This document shows positions 1 through 12,271 of a stretch of DNA of 64,000 bases, piece after piece. The notes beneath the pieces are model-generated. The model did no database searches, had not been told where the DNA came from, and saw only the letters and a program-made list of their open reading frames with translations. This DNA comes from Crambe crambe (taxonomy: Eukaryota > Porifera > Demospongiae > Poecilosclerida > Crambeidae): NCBI GenBank assembly GCA_963924555.1, contig OZ004594.1, forward strand, positions 5,115,563-5,179,562, written 5' to 3'. Position 1 is the stretch's first letter. Every line of letters starts with the position of its first letter. Made by a program: the position numbers and the translations under genes.

Positions 1-505
1 AAATATAGTTCAACACTAGCACTTCAAGCCTGATAGTCATTGGGCTGCTATGCTATTGGAGAACTTAGATTCTTCTTTCATCTGTCCCTGCATACACATA
101 GAAGAATAAAACCATAAAAGAGAGGAAAAAGGACCAGGAATGCGTAAGGAAAAAAAAACATTTCTGTGAAATGAAAAAAAAAAATGAAAAAATGTAGAGA
201 TGACCATTACTGAAACAAGGGTAGAGACGAAGGATGAGGGATGGAAATGAGATCTATCTTTGTTCTATATATCCACCTACATATACGTTGGGTAGCTTCA
301 GATAATAGTGAATATTATGTAAGGATTGTTGGCTGGATATACAGAACAAAGATTGATCCCATTTCCATTCTTCATCCTTCATCTCTATCCTTGTTTACTT
401 ATTTTTTCGAGCAATGGTCATCCCTAAATATATTTTTTCATTTTCATAGCTATCTGCATTACATCAAAAAAGGTGATGAACAAGTAAAGGAAAAAAAATT
501 TTATT

Positions 506-712
506 CTAAAGAGAAGTAGGATGGCTGCAAAAAAGTTCAGCAACAAGGGAGTGAACTTCAGTCGAGTAACCCCTTACCCATCATCACCAAACTACGAGCT
601 ACTATTATTATCATGACAGGCCAAGATGATATGAAGGGAGTGAATTAGCTCATAGTTTGGTAATATGTATTGGTGATGGGTAAGGGGTTACTTGACTGAA
701 GTTCACTCCTTT
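506..712. repeat. Palindromic MITE half, split by transposon at 713
   Basis: Contains GGATGGCTGCAAAAAAGTTC, then the two inverted arms of the same family. The final part (TTGTTGCTGAACATT to CACACAGCCATCC) resumes at 1195 after the inserted element. Confidence 0.55.
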
Positions 713-1194
713 CAGGCCCGTAGCCTGAGTTTCAAGGGGGTTTGAAAGTATCCGCATGCTAGCATGGAAAAATTTTTGCCTGGCCATGCCCACTTGAATA
801 ACCACACCTGTTTTTGATAAACTGCGCCCACTTCATGTTAATAAACAATGACTTATATCTTAGCTAGCTAGCAGATGCAATTGTTGCTATGAAGTATGAA
901 GATTATGAGTAGATGGCCACTTCTTCACAAACTTCTTCACAGTCCACTAGCTACCTGTACAGTTCTTTACAGCAAATCTCAGGCACTAAATGCTTTAAAG
1001 TCTCAGGTACTGTCTCAGTATGGCAGAGTTATAGCTAGCATAAGGCCTTTTCTGGACGAAATACAATAGGCTTCGCCTACATCTTACTAATTCTCGACGT
1101 GTGCATGCACACATACCACTCGTGCTTAAAAAAAGTTTTTTTATTTCAAAAAGTGGGTTCAGTCGAATCCCCCAACTCCCTGGCTACGGGCCTG
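713..1194. mobile_element. CAGGCCCGTAGCC element inside a palindromic repeat
   Basis: Left end CAGGCCCGTAGCCTGAG and right end TGGCTACGGGCCTG form terminal inverted repeats, the same family as 10941-12093. Flanking DNA (506-712 and 1195-1260) are the two halves of one palindromic repeat that is uninterrupted elsewhere (13520-13740, 21060-21365). No coding frame. Confidence 0.6.
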
Positions 1195-1364
1195 CCCTTG
1201 TTGCTGAACATTATCAAACCACACACAGCCATCCCTACTTCTCTTTTTATTTTAGAATGTAAAATAATATACACAATACACCCATAGCAATTATTCCCCC
1301 CCATAAGGAATTGATGAATGAAATTAAATGGATGGAAATTCTAATGCATGCTTTTTTTTGCTAG

Positions 1365-4300
1365 GGGAGCAATTAAAAAACTCAAGAAAAAGCTTAGAAC
1401 AAAGATGCCTCATGAAGATACTGATCCTGAAAGTAGTGTTCCAAATGGTTTCCAAAATGCAATTCCTGCTAGTGTGCATGAGCCGACTCAAACAAATGAA
1501 GTACCACCAAGGTCAGAATCTGCTTCTGCATTGACACCGACTCCAGCCTTTCAGACAGACAATAGCAAAACTCAGCAAGTTGCAGAACAATCAACTATTG
1601 TCACAGCCAACACTGAATCTTTAATGAGTGATGAACCAAAAGAATCAGGGAACGACAGGTAAACCATTTTGTTGTTTTTGGTGTGTTTATTTGTAACTTT
1701 TAACAGGAGAGAGGGAGAAGTTTTTAACATTAAAGGATTAATTTTCTTTTTATTATGTACTCTCTTTATTACAGTACTTGCAGTGAATCTGATAGTTCAC
1801 TACTTGCATCAGCTAGATCTACTCCAACACCAAAAAAAGTGGTTGCCTTTAAAAAAGCAACGTATGTAATAAGTATACATGTACTGTATATTATAATTAT
1901 GCAAAGCTATCTAAAAGCCAGCATGTTTATTCAGCGAGCGAGCTGACTCTCAGGTCATGACTCATTGAAATTATAAAATAGGTCTACACTCCAAAAATGT
2001 CCCAGGTGTATGTACAGTATGTAAGTGTCCCGAATTTGTATACTGCGCGTGGATAATTGAGCTAGATTGTTTTCTACAGCCCTATGTCATAGAGGCGCTA
2101 GGCTTATCTAAGTGGGTTTTAGGTGCTTGGCTTATCTAAGTGCTTTCCAAGTATGGAGCTTCCCGGTTGGAACCGCACCACTTACATGACTCTTGTCTCT
2201 GACAGCAATATCAAACACTGGAGCCTTTAATTACTCACTTGCTCACTGTCAAATGCTGCACATTGCTATATATAAACTCAACAGCGAATCTTCTAAAGAG
2301 TTGAAGAATACTTGCTTGCTCGCTCGCTGTCAAATGTTGCACATTGCCCTATAGTTATTATTATTGCTGTATTTTGTTTATTGCTGCTATAGGAGGCAGA
2401 CAGAAGAAATAGCTAGTGTTGTGGAGAAATTGAGTGAAAAGATTGATGCTTTAGTCAAAGAATATTTTGAAGATTTTGAGAAATATGTACTTGAAGTGAG
2501 TAAATTGTAGCTAGGGTAGCTATGTATAGCCACTTTTTCATCATAATAACCATAAGAGTTCCTTTTGGAGTTCTTCGATACAGCTGCATCTGTCATCCAT
2601 AAAACCTATTATGTTTGTAGGTACTCAAAAAATGTTTGTTTGTTACAGATGCTAGAGTATTAGCAACAGTGCATGAGTTGCATGCTTATGTGCAATTGTG
2701 CATGCATGATGGATGTACACTATAGGGCTAAAGAGTCTTGTGTCAGCTGTATATTAATGTCTTGACTTGCTATATAAACCATTATGTCTTTCTATAGTTG
2801 TAATCAAACATGATAGGGTAGAAGCAGTCAGTATTGCTATCATTTCTATGACTAATTTTTATGTGCAGACATATTGGGAAAGTTATTGCAGCTTAGTCAA
2901 GAAGCGATTGATGGACTTTAATAAAAAATTCAATGATAGATTGAATGAACGGATAGAAGATCTGAAAAAGGTATAGCTAGCTTTTGATACTATATAGCAA
3001 AACTCCTTATTGCTAGGTTATCAATTACTACAATTTAGGGTCAATTGACCTAGAATTAATTGCAGCGAGTGAGCAGAGTGAGTGAGCTGATCCTCAGGTT
3101 ATCATAACTCATTGAAATTGTTGAGCTACACTCCAGGTGTAGACATGTATGTGTTGTGCAAAAGTAGCACAATAATGCTGCATATACTCCAATTGCTTGA
3201 TTGATTTCTACAGCTTCTGGATAGCTATCCCCAGCAAAATCTTGTTGAAACACAAATGAATCAGCTCTACAAGCCTACAGCTAGGATTGCTTGCTCGCTG
3301 TAATAATTAATGTTGCACACTAGTAAAGAGTTTACAGTGTATTTAATAACTAGTATTAATAATTAATCTTAAAGAATAATTATTGTGTACATATGTAATA
3401 GCTAACTCTGCTGATCTCTGTGCTACTGTTTATAGATACAACTATCTATGCAATTGCTGGGAATCAATCACTCAGGCTCGCCATAAGAAGATATGCATGT
3501 ATAATCAATTATAGCTATTTAGTATAGAAAGAAATTAATCCTTATAGTATGTCAGTTTATCATTCCTTCTGTCTGTCTGTCTGACTGTTACAACTATTCC
3601 GGAGCCAGCACACTTAGCTACCACGCTTCAACTTCAGTCTCAACAATGTCTAGATGATACTTTTGAGTGTTTAAATTGAGCAGATTTTTGGAAAAAGCTT
3701 TATTCCATAAAGAAGGCACGATTCCAGCTCCGTACTATACTATAGCCTATACTCTGTGCTGCCGACCATTACTACTGATTAGAACATTAGCATAAATCTC
3801 ACAGCTAGCTGGAGTATCTTTAGTGACAACTCTACGACGGCTTCATATATTATTAGCTAGCTGCTAGCTAGCTATAGCTACTGTCTTAGCTAATCATATC
3901 TGCAGTTCTCCAAGCAGTATATTTTTACATGTAGCCACTGATGATAATTCAAAATGAGAATGTGGACTATGTAGTACAGACACACTGCTAGCTAGCTCAA
4001 CAGTATTGAATGCTTTATAGATTATTCAAAATAAAACTCCTTATCGGTGATCTGCTCATTGACTCTTAGTGTGCACAAAGGCTTCAGTGTTTTTCAAGTG
4101 ACCTAAATCAAGCTTATAGGGGGTAGCATAATGAAGATATGGGCGTTTTAAAATTTTTATTTTTTATGGTATAGTCTACCCTTAAGGGTGCCATACCATA
4201 ATATATTTTAAGTGTCCATATTTTAGGTCTAGAGTAACTAGTTCTTAAACTTCACTATATCCAATACATGCTCTATTTATAGCCTCAGAAGTCAACCAAC

Positions 4301-6211
4301 TGCAAATAAACCATTTTGCAGCCATATAAATCCAGCAAAATCAGCTCAATTCTTATTTAAACTGATTGCTGTCTTCATGAAGAAAAAAAGTGCTTCAGTC
4401 TGTATAGTCTCAGAACCTGGGGATGAAGTACAATAAATGCTTCACTCACCTACCCATTATATGCTAAACGGGTCATTCCATTTCAAATCAACAAAAGATA
4501 AAACGTGACCCCTTCAGATTTTTGTCAAATTTGGTGAGGTCAGAGTACTTATAGAGTATTGCAGCCATACCAAATTTCAGCTCCATTCATCGAGTATTCT
4601 TGGACTTGTGGAAATTTGAAAGCTATCATTTTGATGGCATTTTCGATAAATTAGGTTTACTTTACTTCCTGCAACTTCAGTAATTTGTATCATGGAGATT
4701 TGAGTCTAGTACCATCTTGAAGCTCTTTTGATGCCCTTTCTGATGATGAGTAAATATAAGAGCAATTATGAAACTGAAAGTAAACTATGGCGGACTGACC
4801 CTTTGACCTTTGTTATATCAAAAAAACGCTGCTTCAATTTCAAAATTTTTTCAAGTGTAACTTAGTCTCATGGACTCGTTTAACTTCCCTAAGTTTCAAT
4901 TTGGGATTGCTTTGGGATCGTGAGATATTGGTGAAAATGTCCTTAAAATGGTGTCTTTTCTATGATCTCTGATATTTAAAGACCCCTAACTTTGTTGGTA
5001 TTCATGCTATAGATGTGACTTTTGTGTCATTTTGAAGCTCTTTTGAATGCTCTTTTAGGTGGGGTACCATGCACAAGTATTTTGAAACTGAAAGGTTAAA
5101 GTACAATGTGTGACCTTTGACCTTTGTTGGAATTCCATCCTTACAAAAAAAATTGGCCTTTGTTGCTTCTATGCCTCAGAATCTATTCTACTTAATTTCT
5201 AGTTTCATTTAGCTAGAGCTTACCAAGTACTTTCTCGTTATGTAATTAGCTACATGCAATTCTTCAAACTTACAATAAATCACCAATTGTTGTGGCTGTT
5301 GGCAATCAAGAGTTAGGTGGTTGAATTGCTTATTGAAGGACTGAAGAGCAACTAAGAAGTGTGAGAAAGTAGGTAATAGGTTGCTATGCTTCTATACAGC
5401 AAAGGTTAAAGGTCAAATGATGTACATTGACCCTTAATCTCCAAAATGACACTGCATGATACTCCCCTGAAAGAGCATTAAAAGAGTTTCAAAATGAGAC
5501 AAATATCTTAGATATCAGAGATCATACAAAAGACACCATTTTAAGGACTTTTTTGCCGATATCTCATGATCCCAAAGCAATCCCAAATTGAAAGTTAAAG
5601 AGGTCCATGAGATTAAGTTACAGTTGAAAAAAAAAACAGCTTTTTTTGAAAATGAAGCAGCTTTTTTGAAATAACAAAGGTCAAAGGTCACAGTCCACCA
5701 TTGTTCACTTTCAGTTTCACAATTGCTCTATATTTATTTATCATCTGAAAGGGCATCAAAAGAGCTTCAAGATGGTACTAGACCCAAATCTCCATGTTAA
5801 AAATTACTGAAGTTGCAGGAATTAAAGTTGACCTAATTTACCCAAAATGTCGTCAAAATGGTGACTTTCAAATCACCACAAGTCCAAGAATACTTGATGG
5901 ATGGAGCTGAAATTTGGTGTCGCTACAATACTCTATAAATACTCTGACCTCACTGAATTTGACAAAAATCTGGAGGGGTCACGTTTTATCTTTCGTTGAT
6001 TTGAAATGGAATGACCCAAACGTGTATTATAACAGTTCTGTGTATATAATTATAGTGTATGACTATTTTTTAGGATATCAAAAAGCTACTACAAGATATT
6101 GAAGCACATACAGCATTGACTAACCAGTGTGGTCATCTTAATTATTTATTTGCTCAACTTGAAACAGTTGCAGATAAATACAAACTTAGCTTATCTAAAG
6201 TAGCTAGATAA
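1365..6211 (+). CDS. Copy A: 3' end of dynamin-like GTPase paralogue (5 exons)
   Basis: Five exons are visible at 1365-1658, 1775-1861, 2393-2495, 2869-2970 and 6074-6211 (stop TAA). Acceptors are AG and donors GT throughout, with phases 2, 2, 0 and 0, the same as in copies B and C. The encoded part is a Ser/Pro/Glu/Asp-rich linker starting GAIKKLKKKLR, a short STCSESDSS exon, then charged helical exons such as RQTEEIASVVEKLSEKIDAL and the last exon starting DIKKLLQDIEAHTALTN. The GTPase exons, if present, lie upstream of the window; positions 1-1364 are intron and repeats. The sequence is closer to copy C than to copy B: both share the segment LTPTPAFQTDNS in the linker, which B lacks. The long last intron (2971-6073) holds a 1.55-kb hairpin transposon that the matching intron of copy C lacks. 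The domain role is inferred only from copy B. Confidence 0.82.
1932..2350. repeat. CAGCGAGC-ended interspersed repeat
   Basis: Begins CAGCGAGCGAGCTGACTC and ends near GCTCGCTCGCTGTCAAATG, an inverted pair, with the interior GGCGCTAGGCTTATCTAAGT. Other copies or parts: 3062-3310, 23766-23870, 26692-27182, 36090-36330, 52858-53145 and (inverted) 58290-58445. All lie in introns or between genes of the array. Non-coding. Confidence 0.6.
4470..6017. mobile_element. 1.55-kb hairpin transposon in copy A's last intron
   Basis: The left arm begins GGGTCATTCCATTTCAAAT and the right arm ends with its reverse complement; arms of roughly 600 bp match with scattered differences (for example GGGATTGCTTTGGGATC left against GATCCCAAAGCAATCCC right). 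The flanks are AAAC on both sides, a likely 4-bp target duplication. The matching intron of copy C (near 59087) reads TATGCTAAACAAGTG with no insert. There is no transposase frame. Confidence 0.7.
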
Positions 6212-7022
6212 ATAGTAACTAGCTATTACTTAATTGAGTTTTACATATTTTTTTATTTCAATAATTATGAGAGTGAAAGAAGAGTCATTGTAACAGAGAT
6301 TATAAATAATCAGAGAGAGAACTTTAAATCTTTCTACGTAGGGATGACGTGGATGCTGCATATATGTATACAGGCCCGTAGCCAGAGTTTTTTTGTTTTT
6401 TTTTTGAGAAGGGGTTCTTTAGTGTGGAAAAAATTTTTTGGCTGGACCATGCCCACTTTCCTATAATTGATAACCGAAATAATGACTTAGCTAGCAGCTG
6501 CAATGCAGCATATGAATGCAGGGAAAGTATGAAGATGAGTAGATGATGAAGATGGTACCACTTCTTCACAATCTCATTCCTCTCAGACTACAAAGCAAAA
6601 AGCTTAGCTATACCTATTTTGCAGCAGTCACCACCTCGAAAGACCCTTTGTCTCTGGCTCTTACATCCAATGCATGCTGGTGGCAAATAATGAAGGAGAT
6701 TAATTGATGGACCCTTTTGAGAGCTGTGCAGTGCCTAAGTTTTGAAGCAGAGTAAGCAGAAATGGTCATACAGTTCTGGACAATGATAACGCGGTCTGGA
6801 ATAGACTGATGCATGGCCTTCCAGCAGGTCAGTTATCTTTCATTCTCCATGCTGCAAAAAAATTTGCTGAGCTGCTGAATCCTTGAAACAATCCCTACAT
6901 TTATAACTGCCATTAGCTAATGATAATCTAGGCCAGGGTTTCATAGATAGAGAGGGAACTATGCATGTGAGTGTGCTTGTGTGAGGAAAAAATGTGTTAT
7001 ATAGAGACATATTCAGTAATTG

Positions 7023-7023
7023 G

Positions 7024-7055
<32 letters not shown>
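7023..7055. repeat. G homopolymer of about 33 bp
   Basis: Single-base run inside the 6212-7940 interval. That interval also holds a CAGGCCCGTAGCC element end at 6372 and the CACGCCCACTTTTATTAACC text typical of that family's interior. No gene is seen there. Confidence 0.7.
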
Positions 7056-7056
<1 letters not shown>

Positions 7057-7939
7057 GTTTCAATCACAGGGATCTCCCCCTTTCCCCCTCTGCTGTATGA
7101 AGGCAGTGGATGAAAATGTGGGGATTATTTTCATATGAGGCTGCTGCAGCCCAGCTAGATTTACTTAACTTTTTTACTTGGAAGAAATTTTTTGCACTCA
7201 CTTGCTCAAACAGACAAAATGCTGATGGGCCTGCATGATCCATACTTGCATTTCTATGATCCATCTTGAAAGATTCTGATCATGCACACGGCAGCAATAC
7301 AGTGGCATGCAAGCCTGGTTTGATATACAGTCAAAGTACATAGGTTTTGGGGCCATACAGGTTGGTTTTATGTGATGCTGCAGTCATAGAAATTTGCCTA
7401 GCCACGCCCACTTTTATTAACCACACCCTGTTGCGCCCACTCAATGTTTTGCAAATTATAATGAAAACAACATTTAGTACATATATGACATTCTTCTGGG
7501 TAGAAGACCTCAAAGATCCATTGGTAAGAGCTGCATGGGTAGCTAAGTATTAGCAAATTTAATTTTGAATAAAAGAGTCTATCAATTTGAGTTGTATTTT
7601 CATATAGCTATCTAGATTGGGTCCTCACTGCAGTACTGAAGGAGTAACAGCAGAATGGAGATTGAAATTACTCCAGAAGATGTGATGATAATGGTTAGAG
7701 TGTGGTAGATGCTAAGGCCTGCGCACATGTGTGTGCATGATGAATGTTTTTGTTTTTGTTTTTTTGTAATCGATGAACATTGCAATGATGAGAAACAAAA
7801 ATGGAACACACAAAAAACACTAACAGAAAAACACAAACACAAAAACAAAAGCAAAGAAACAACGCCAAAGAAATGACATCACAAAAAAGAAACAATGAAC
7901 AAAAAAAAATCAAAACAAAATAAAACAAAATAAAAAGGG

Positions 7940-9080
7940 CTGACTACAAAGGACTGTCCAGTTCAGGGGGCAGGGTTGGCTGATTGTGTAGCCATAGACT
8001 TGCATTCCCATGCCATAGAGCAATGGCGACATGCCTGAAAAGGTGCTTGGTGGATGAAGTGGGATCAGGCGAACCAGTCCTCTGTCCAATAGCATAGCTG
8101 ATTGCACGGATGGTGGTGATAGCGAGTTTTAGCCACGAGAGGAATAAATTCAACTCGCAAGATGAGAGATGGGGAGTCAGCTTGCGGCAAACTCTGACTT
8201 TGAAGTGCATGACTAGGAGTGGAAGCAGCTTCTGCTATTGTCTGTTGTTGGAGAGGTGAAATGACATGAATATCTACAGCAGCTGGCCGTCAATGACTCC
8301 AATTTGGGAGCAGAATGTCTCCGGGCATTCAGATGAGTCTGGGATCAGGTTGGGAGCCTCCTTTGAAGGAGCCAAAGCAGCAGATTGGGCAGCACTAAAA
8401 AGTACATCTCTGATGGCATTGTGACAAGCAATGTGGTCCCCATTACCACCGCAGCTCACCATAGATGTCAGCAGAACTGCGGCACTCTGGACAAGTGTAC
8501 TGGTTATTGTGTAAAGGTACTCCTAGCCAGTAACATATAGGCAGTATCGAAACTCACAGTCATGGAGGTGGAGGCCCAAGGTGGAAGAGGGGACCACGTT
8601 TAGCCAGTCACAGGCTGAGGCAGTCTGGCAGACTGGAAGACAGAGCCAAGGGAAGGACTTGACTCCTCTTAACACAGCAGGCTCCTGAAGGCTGATTTAA
8701 TTTTACTGACAACAACGCGCACTCTGTCTGATTGGTCATGGCACAAAACCTTGCAGTCAACCTTCGCAGTGCTCTGCTCCATGCCCCTGCTGCATTTCTA
8801 GACTCTAGCCTGCGCTCCAGACCCCTGGTCAGCAGAATGCTTGGCCATCTACCTACCATGTCCTCACTCTTCTGCCATGTCTGCTATAGCCGATGGTGCC
8901 TCTAGATCTGACTGGCAGTGCTTAGACAACATCGACATCTCCATCCGGCAACATGCTCTCTCCATTGCCATCAACAAAGCCTCATTCACTCGCCTGACTT
9001 CTTCTGCTCCATCCACCCACTCCTGTGCCCTAACGGCTCAGCCCCTGGCCCTTCCGGTCTGTGACCAAGCCATTTGAAGG
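7940..9080 (-). mobile_element. Non-LTR retrotransposon fragment, 3' part minus, 5' part inverted
   Basis: Minus-strand text from about 8640 down to 7940 encodes the C-terminal part of the element: KRGPLFHLGP, then HNAIRDVLFSAAQSAALAPS, then FRHVAIALWHGNASLWLHNQ. Positions 8700-9080 encode, on the plus strand, the segment that should precede it (LLHAPAAFLDSSLRSRPL, then SDWQCLDNIDISIRQHALSI). The 5' piece is therefore inverted and its end abuts, in element order, the start of the 3' piece, the arrangement produced by twin priming. It is broken in several frames. A T-rich (minus-sense) TTTTG-type stretch follows the 3' end (7790-7937). Confidence 0.65.
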
Positions 9081-11844
9081 GAGCCGCAGGATGTCCATCT
9101 CCTGACCATGCAAGCAAACTACTGTCTACTCCCACAATTTTCATCAACCTACTAGCTGCTGGTTGTGCTCCATCCTCCATCACTCCACACTTCTGCGGTG
9201 CTACCCTCCTAGCAAGCTGTAAGAAGAGTGGTGGCCACCGGCCCATTGCAGTGGGGAAGTGCTTCACTGGCTGGTATCAAAGTGCCTCACTACACACACA
9301 CGCCAAGCGGCAGTCTCAATCTTAGCTCCACATCAATTGGGAGCTGGTGTCTGGGGAGCAATCGTTCATGCCACATCTCAGCTACTGACATCATGTCCAG
9401 ATAGCCAACACTGGACTCTACTCCTGGACTTCACCAATGCTTTCAATCGCATCAGCCGTGAAGCTATGTTTGTTGACTGCCTTCCTGGACTGTTAGCATG
9501 CTACTCAAATCATTCTAACCTCCTACTAGGCAATGACATCATCAAAAGCTGCTGTGGAGTGCAGCTGGGGGACCCTCTGGGCCCTCTGGGGTTTGCCCTG
9601 ACCCTCCACCCTCTAGTGAAGCTAATCATTGAATGCATGGTATCTGGATGACGGAACTCTGGTGGGCACCCCTGACCACCTGGCAGCTGCACTTCAAATC
9701 ATTGAGAGAGATGGCCCCCTGGTGGGCCTCCACCTGAACCGATGGAAATCCCTCCTCCACTCTCCACCCGACATTCCAACATCACAAGGTGGTCTATGTA
9801 TCCTTGGGCTGCTTCAACAGTTTCCTGACAAGCTCTTCATGGTTGATGGATGAAGCTATGAAGGCTGCAGGAGCATGGAGTGAAGCTAGCCTGAGGTTAA
9901 TCCCCCCACGGCTGCTCGGGAGTGATGCCTTCTGCCATGCCCACTCATGGCAGGGACCTCCTAAGATGGCCTCCAAGGTCTCTCTGATGGCCATGTTGAA
10001 GTCTCTAGTTGCATTTGCAATGTAACTTGGTGGACAGGTCTGAAGGGCATAGGACACCTTGGGCAGTGCTAGACATGATCGTAGGAGGGTGGTCTTCAGC
10101 TGAGAATCCTTCAGATCATGCAGTATCTCTAAAGTCTCCTTGATTTTGCTGACTCTGACCTGCAAAGCATCATCGTAAAATGGGAGGGACCAATGGGGCC
10201 ACTTGTCACTCATTACATCATTGGCTGCTCTCTTTGCCTCTGCCTCTCGACCTGAGTGGCAACACCTGGAGGACATTGATGTGCCACTACAACAAAGCCA
10301 TCTGTCACTGGCCATTGATGAAGCCCTCCATCAGCATCTGTTGTCCAACGCCCCCTCTATCCAGGATCATGCGCTACTCTGCCCCACGCAGGAGATTGGC
10401 TAAACGGGGTCCCTGCTTCTGTCCTGGGCCTAAGGCTCCAAGACTGTGAGTTCCGCTCATGTCTACGCTACTGGCTTGGAGTCCCACTCCATAGTGCTCC
10501 CTACACCTGTCCTGAATGTCATGAGACTGCAGATGAGTTTAGTGACCACCAAGTTGGCTGTGGGGAGAACAGCGACCGTATCTCTCGCCACAATGCCGTC
10601 GTGACGTGCTCTTTTCTGCATGCAGCACAATCTGCTGCTCTAGCACCTTCACGGGAGGCTATTGGCATGGTGCCAGACTCAGTCCCGACCCGCCAACATT
10701 TTCTTCCCAACCTGGCACAATGGTTGACCAGCTGCCCTGGACATCCATGTGATCTCTCCTCTCCAGCAGCAGACTATCCACACAGCTACCTACATCCCAG
10801 GCCAGGTGGGAACGCAGCGGAACCTGCAGGTCGGTAGGAGTGGATTTCCACCCAATTGCTGCAGAAACTCTGGGGGGTCTAAGCCAGGACACCATACAAC
10901 TTGTAAAGTCTCTTGGGGACTACATCAGCCAGAGATTGAACAGGCCTGTAGCCAGCAGGCGGCTCAGCGGGCTTGAGCCCCCCCCCCCCCCCCCCCAGTG
11001 CCCCCCTGTTTCCTTCACCTATGTCATGAGAAACTAAATGGAAGCAACTGAACATGAATAGTGTTAAGGTCTTGCATTAACATGATAGATGAATTGCTAA
11101 TGTTGATTCAGCTTTCCAGGAATCGTTGAGTTTGCCTATAATATTTCCTGAATCAAGGGGGGGGGGGGCACATGCCCCCCCACATTTTGTGGACTGGGGG
11201 CACAGGGGGCATGCATGTTGCAACAAACACATTTAAATAGTGTCTTTTTATTACACCTTCATAAGGATAAAACTGATAACATCAACTTAACGAAAGTATA
11301 TAGCACATGAATTTATATTAGAGAAGGAAAAAAATTTTTGGTTAATTTTGATAACAATAATTTCCCCCAATCATTCCCCTAAAACACATACTCTTCTCAC
11401 AGCAGCCTTTGGCTGCACGTTCGTTGTGCCCCCCCAGTCAAAGACATCTTCCTTCACCCATGATCATGAGACCAGAAACATCGAGGGCCAGACAAAACCC
11501 ATCAACTATACGCATTATACACACTCTCCTGAGGGTTTCATGGTGAGCACTTAGCATGCACATGACATAAGATCCCTACCCCCTGCCTTATTAGCTAGAC
11601 CACTTTATAGCATTATAATTTTAATGGAATGTGCTCTCAATACAGTTCCCATGCAGTGTCACACTACTATCGGTCCACTGCAGTAAAACTGCATGCTTCA
11701 GCTATGCCTGACCAGTTATAAAAGTGGTGTCTGATTTACCTTATCACCGTTTTCGGCTTATAACTTCCCTCTAGCTAAGTAAGCGTGACACAGTTTATAC
11801 AAGGAAAACTAGCTAATTAATCTGGCTTATGATCCTCCTCAGGC

Positions 11845-11899
<55 letters not shown>

Positions 11900-12215
11900 G
11901 GGGGGGGGGAGTTAGCTAGTGGATTGTGAAGAAGCGGTACCATCCTCATTATCTACTCGGATTGTCTCGTAGCAAAACATCTGTGGGCGTGGTTTAGGGT
12001 GTGGTTAGGAAAAAGTGGCCATGAAAAAAATTTCCACACACAAGTGCACAGAGCTTCAGCCACCCCTTTTCTAAAATTCTGGCTACAGCCCTGATTGAAC
12101 TCCCTTGGTTTCCAACCCCACCACCCAGCTATTTCACAAACTGGCAGTCACACTGTGGCGTGGAAACGCAGCCCTGTGGCTGCATCGTCAACCAATGCTC
12201 CACCCTACAGTGGAT
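9080..12215 (+). mobile_element. Non-LTR retrotransposon copy with reverse transcriptase, internally inverted and interrupted
   Basis: Plus-strand frames at 9080-9790 carry reverse transcriptase motifs: KKSGGHRPIAVG, LLDFTNAFNRISRE, GVQLGDPLGPLGFAL and WYLDDGTLVG (YxDD box). The next segment in element order (DDALQVRVSKIKETLEIL to LVRKLLKQPKD) is on the minus strand at about 10190 to 9794, so roughly 400 bp are inverted in place. Plus sense resumes at 10200 (SRPEWQHLEDIDV), then CPECHETADEFSDHQVGC, a CCHC finger like that before restriction-like endonuclease domains of R2-type elements, then LFSAAQSAALAPSREA analogues. A DNA transposon (10941-12093) splits the 3' end, which finishes at LAVTLWRGNAALWLHRQP near 12190. 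Several frame changes make it inactive. Confidence 0.7.
10941..12093. mobile_element. DNA transposon (CAGGCC...TAGCC ends) inserted in the retrotransposon
   Basis: The left end reads CAGGCCTGTAGCCAG and the right end CTGGCTACAGCCCTG, an inverted pair. ATTGAA occurs directly before and after (10935-10940 and 12094-12099), a target duplication. The interior holds long C and G runs (10980-10997, 11159-11168, 11883-11909) and a GT repeat (11847-11882), with no coding frame. It is non-autonomous, possibly hAT-like. Confidence 0.65.
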
Positions 12216-12271
12216 GAAATTAAATCTGAAATACGCATGCCTCAAACTTCCAGCCCTGCATGTTTAGCAGT

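Noticed and set aside
7612-7928. Overlapping minus-strand frames rich in Phe, Cys, Leu, Val
   Set aside because: Translation of a T-rich simple sequence next to the retrotransposon 3' end.
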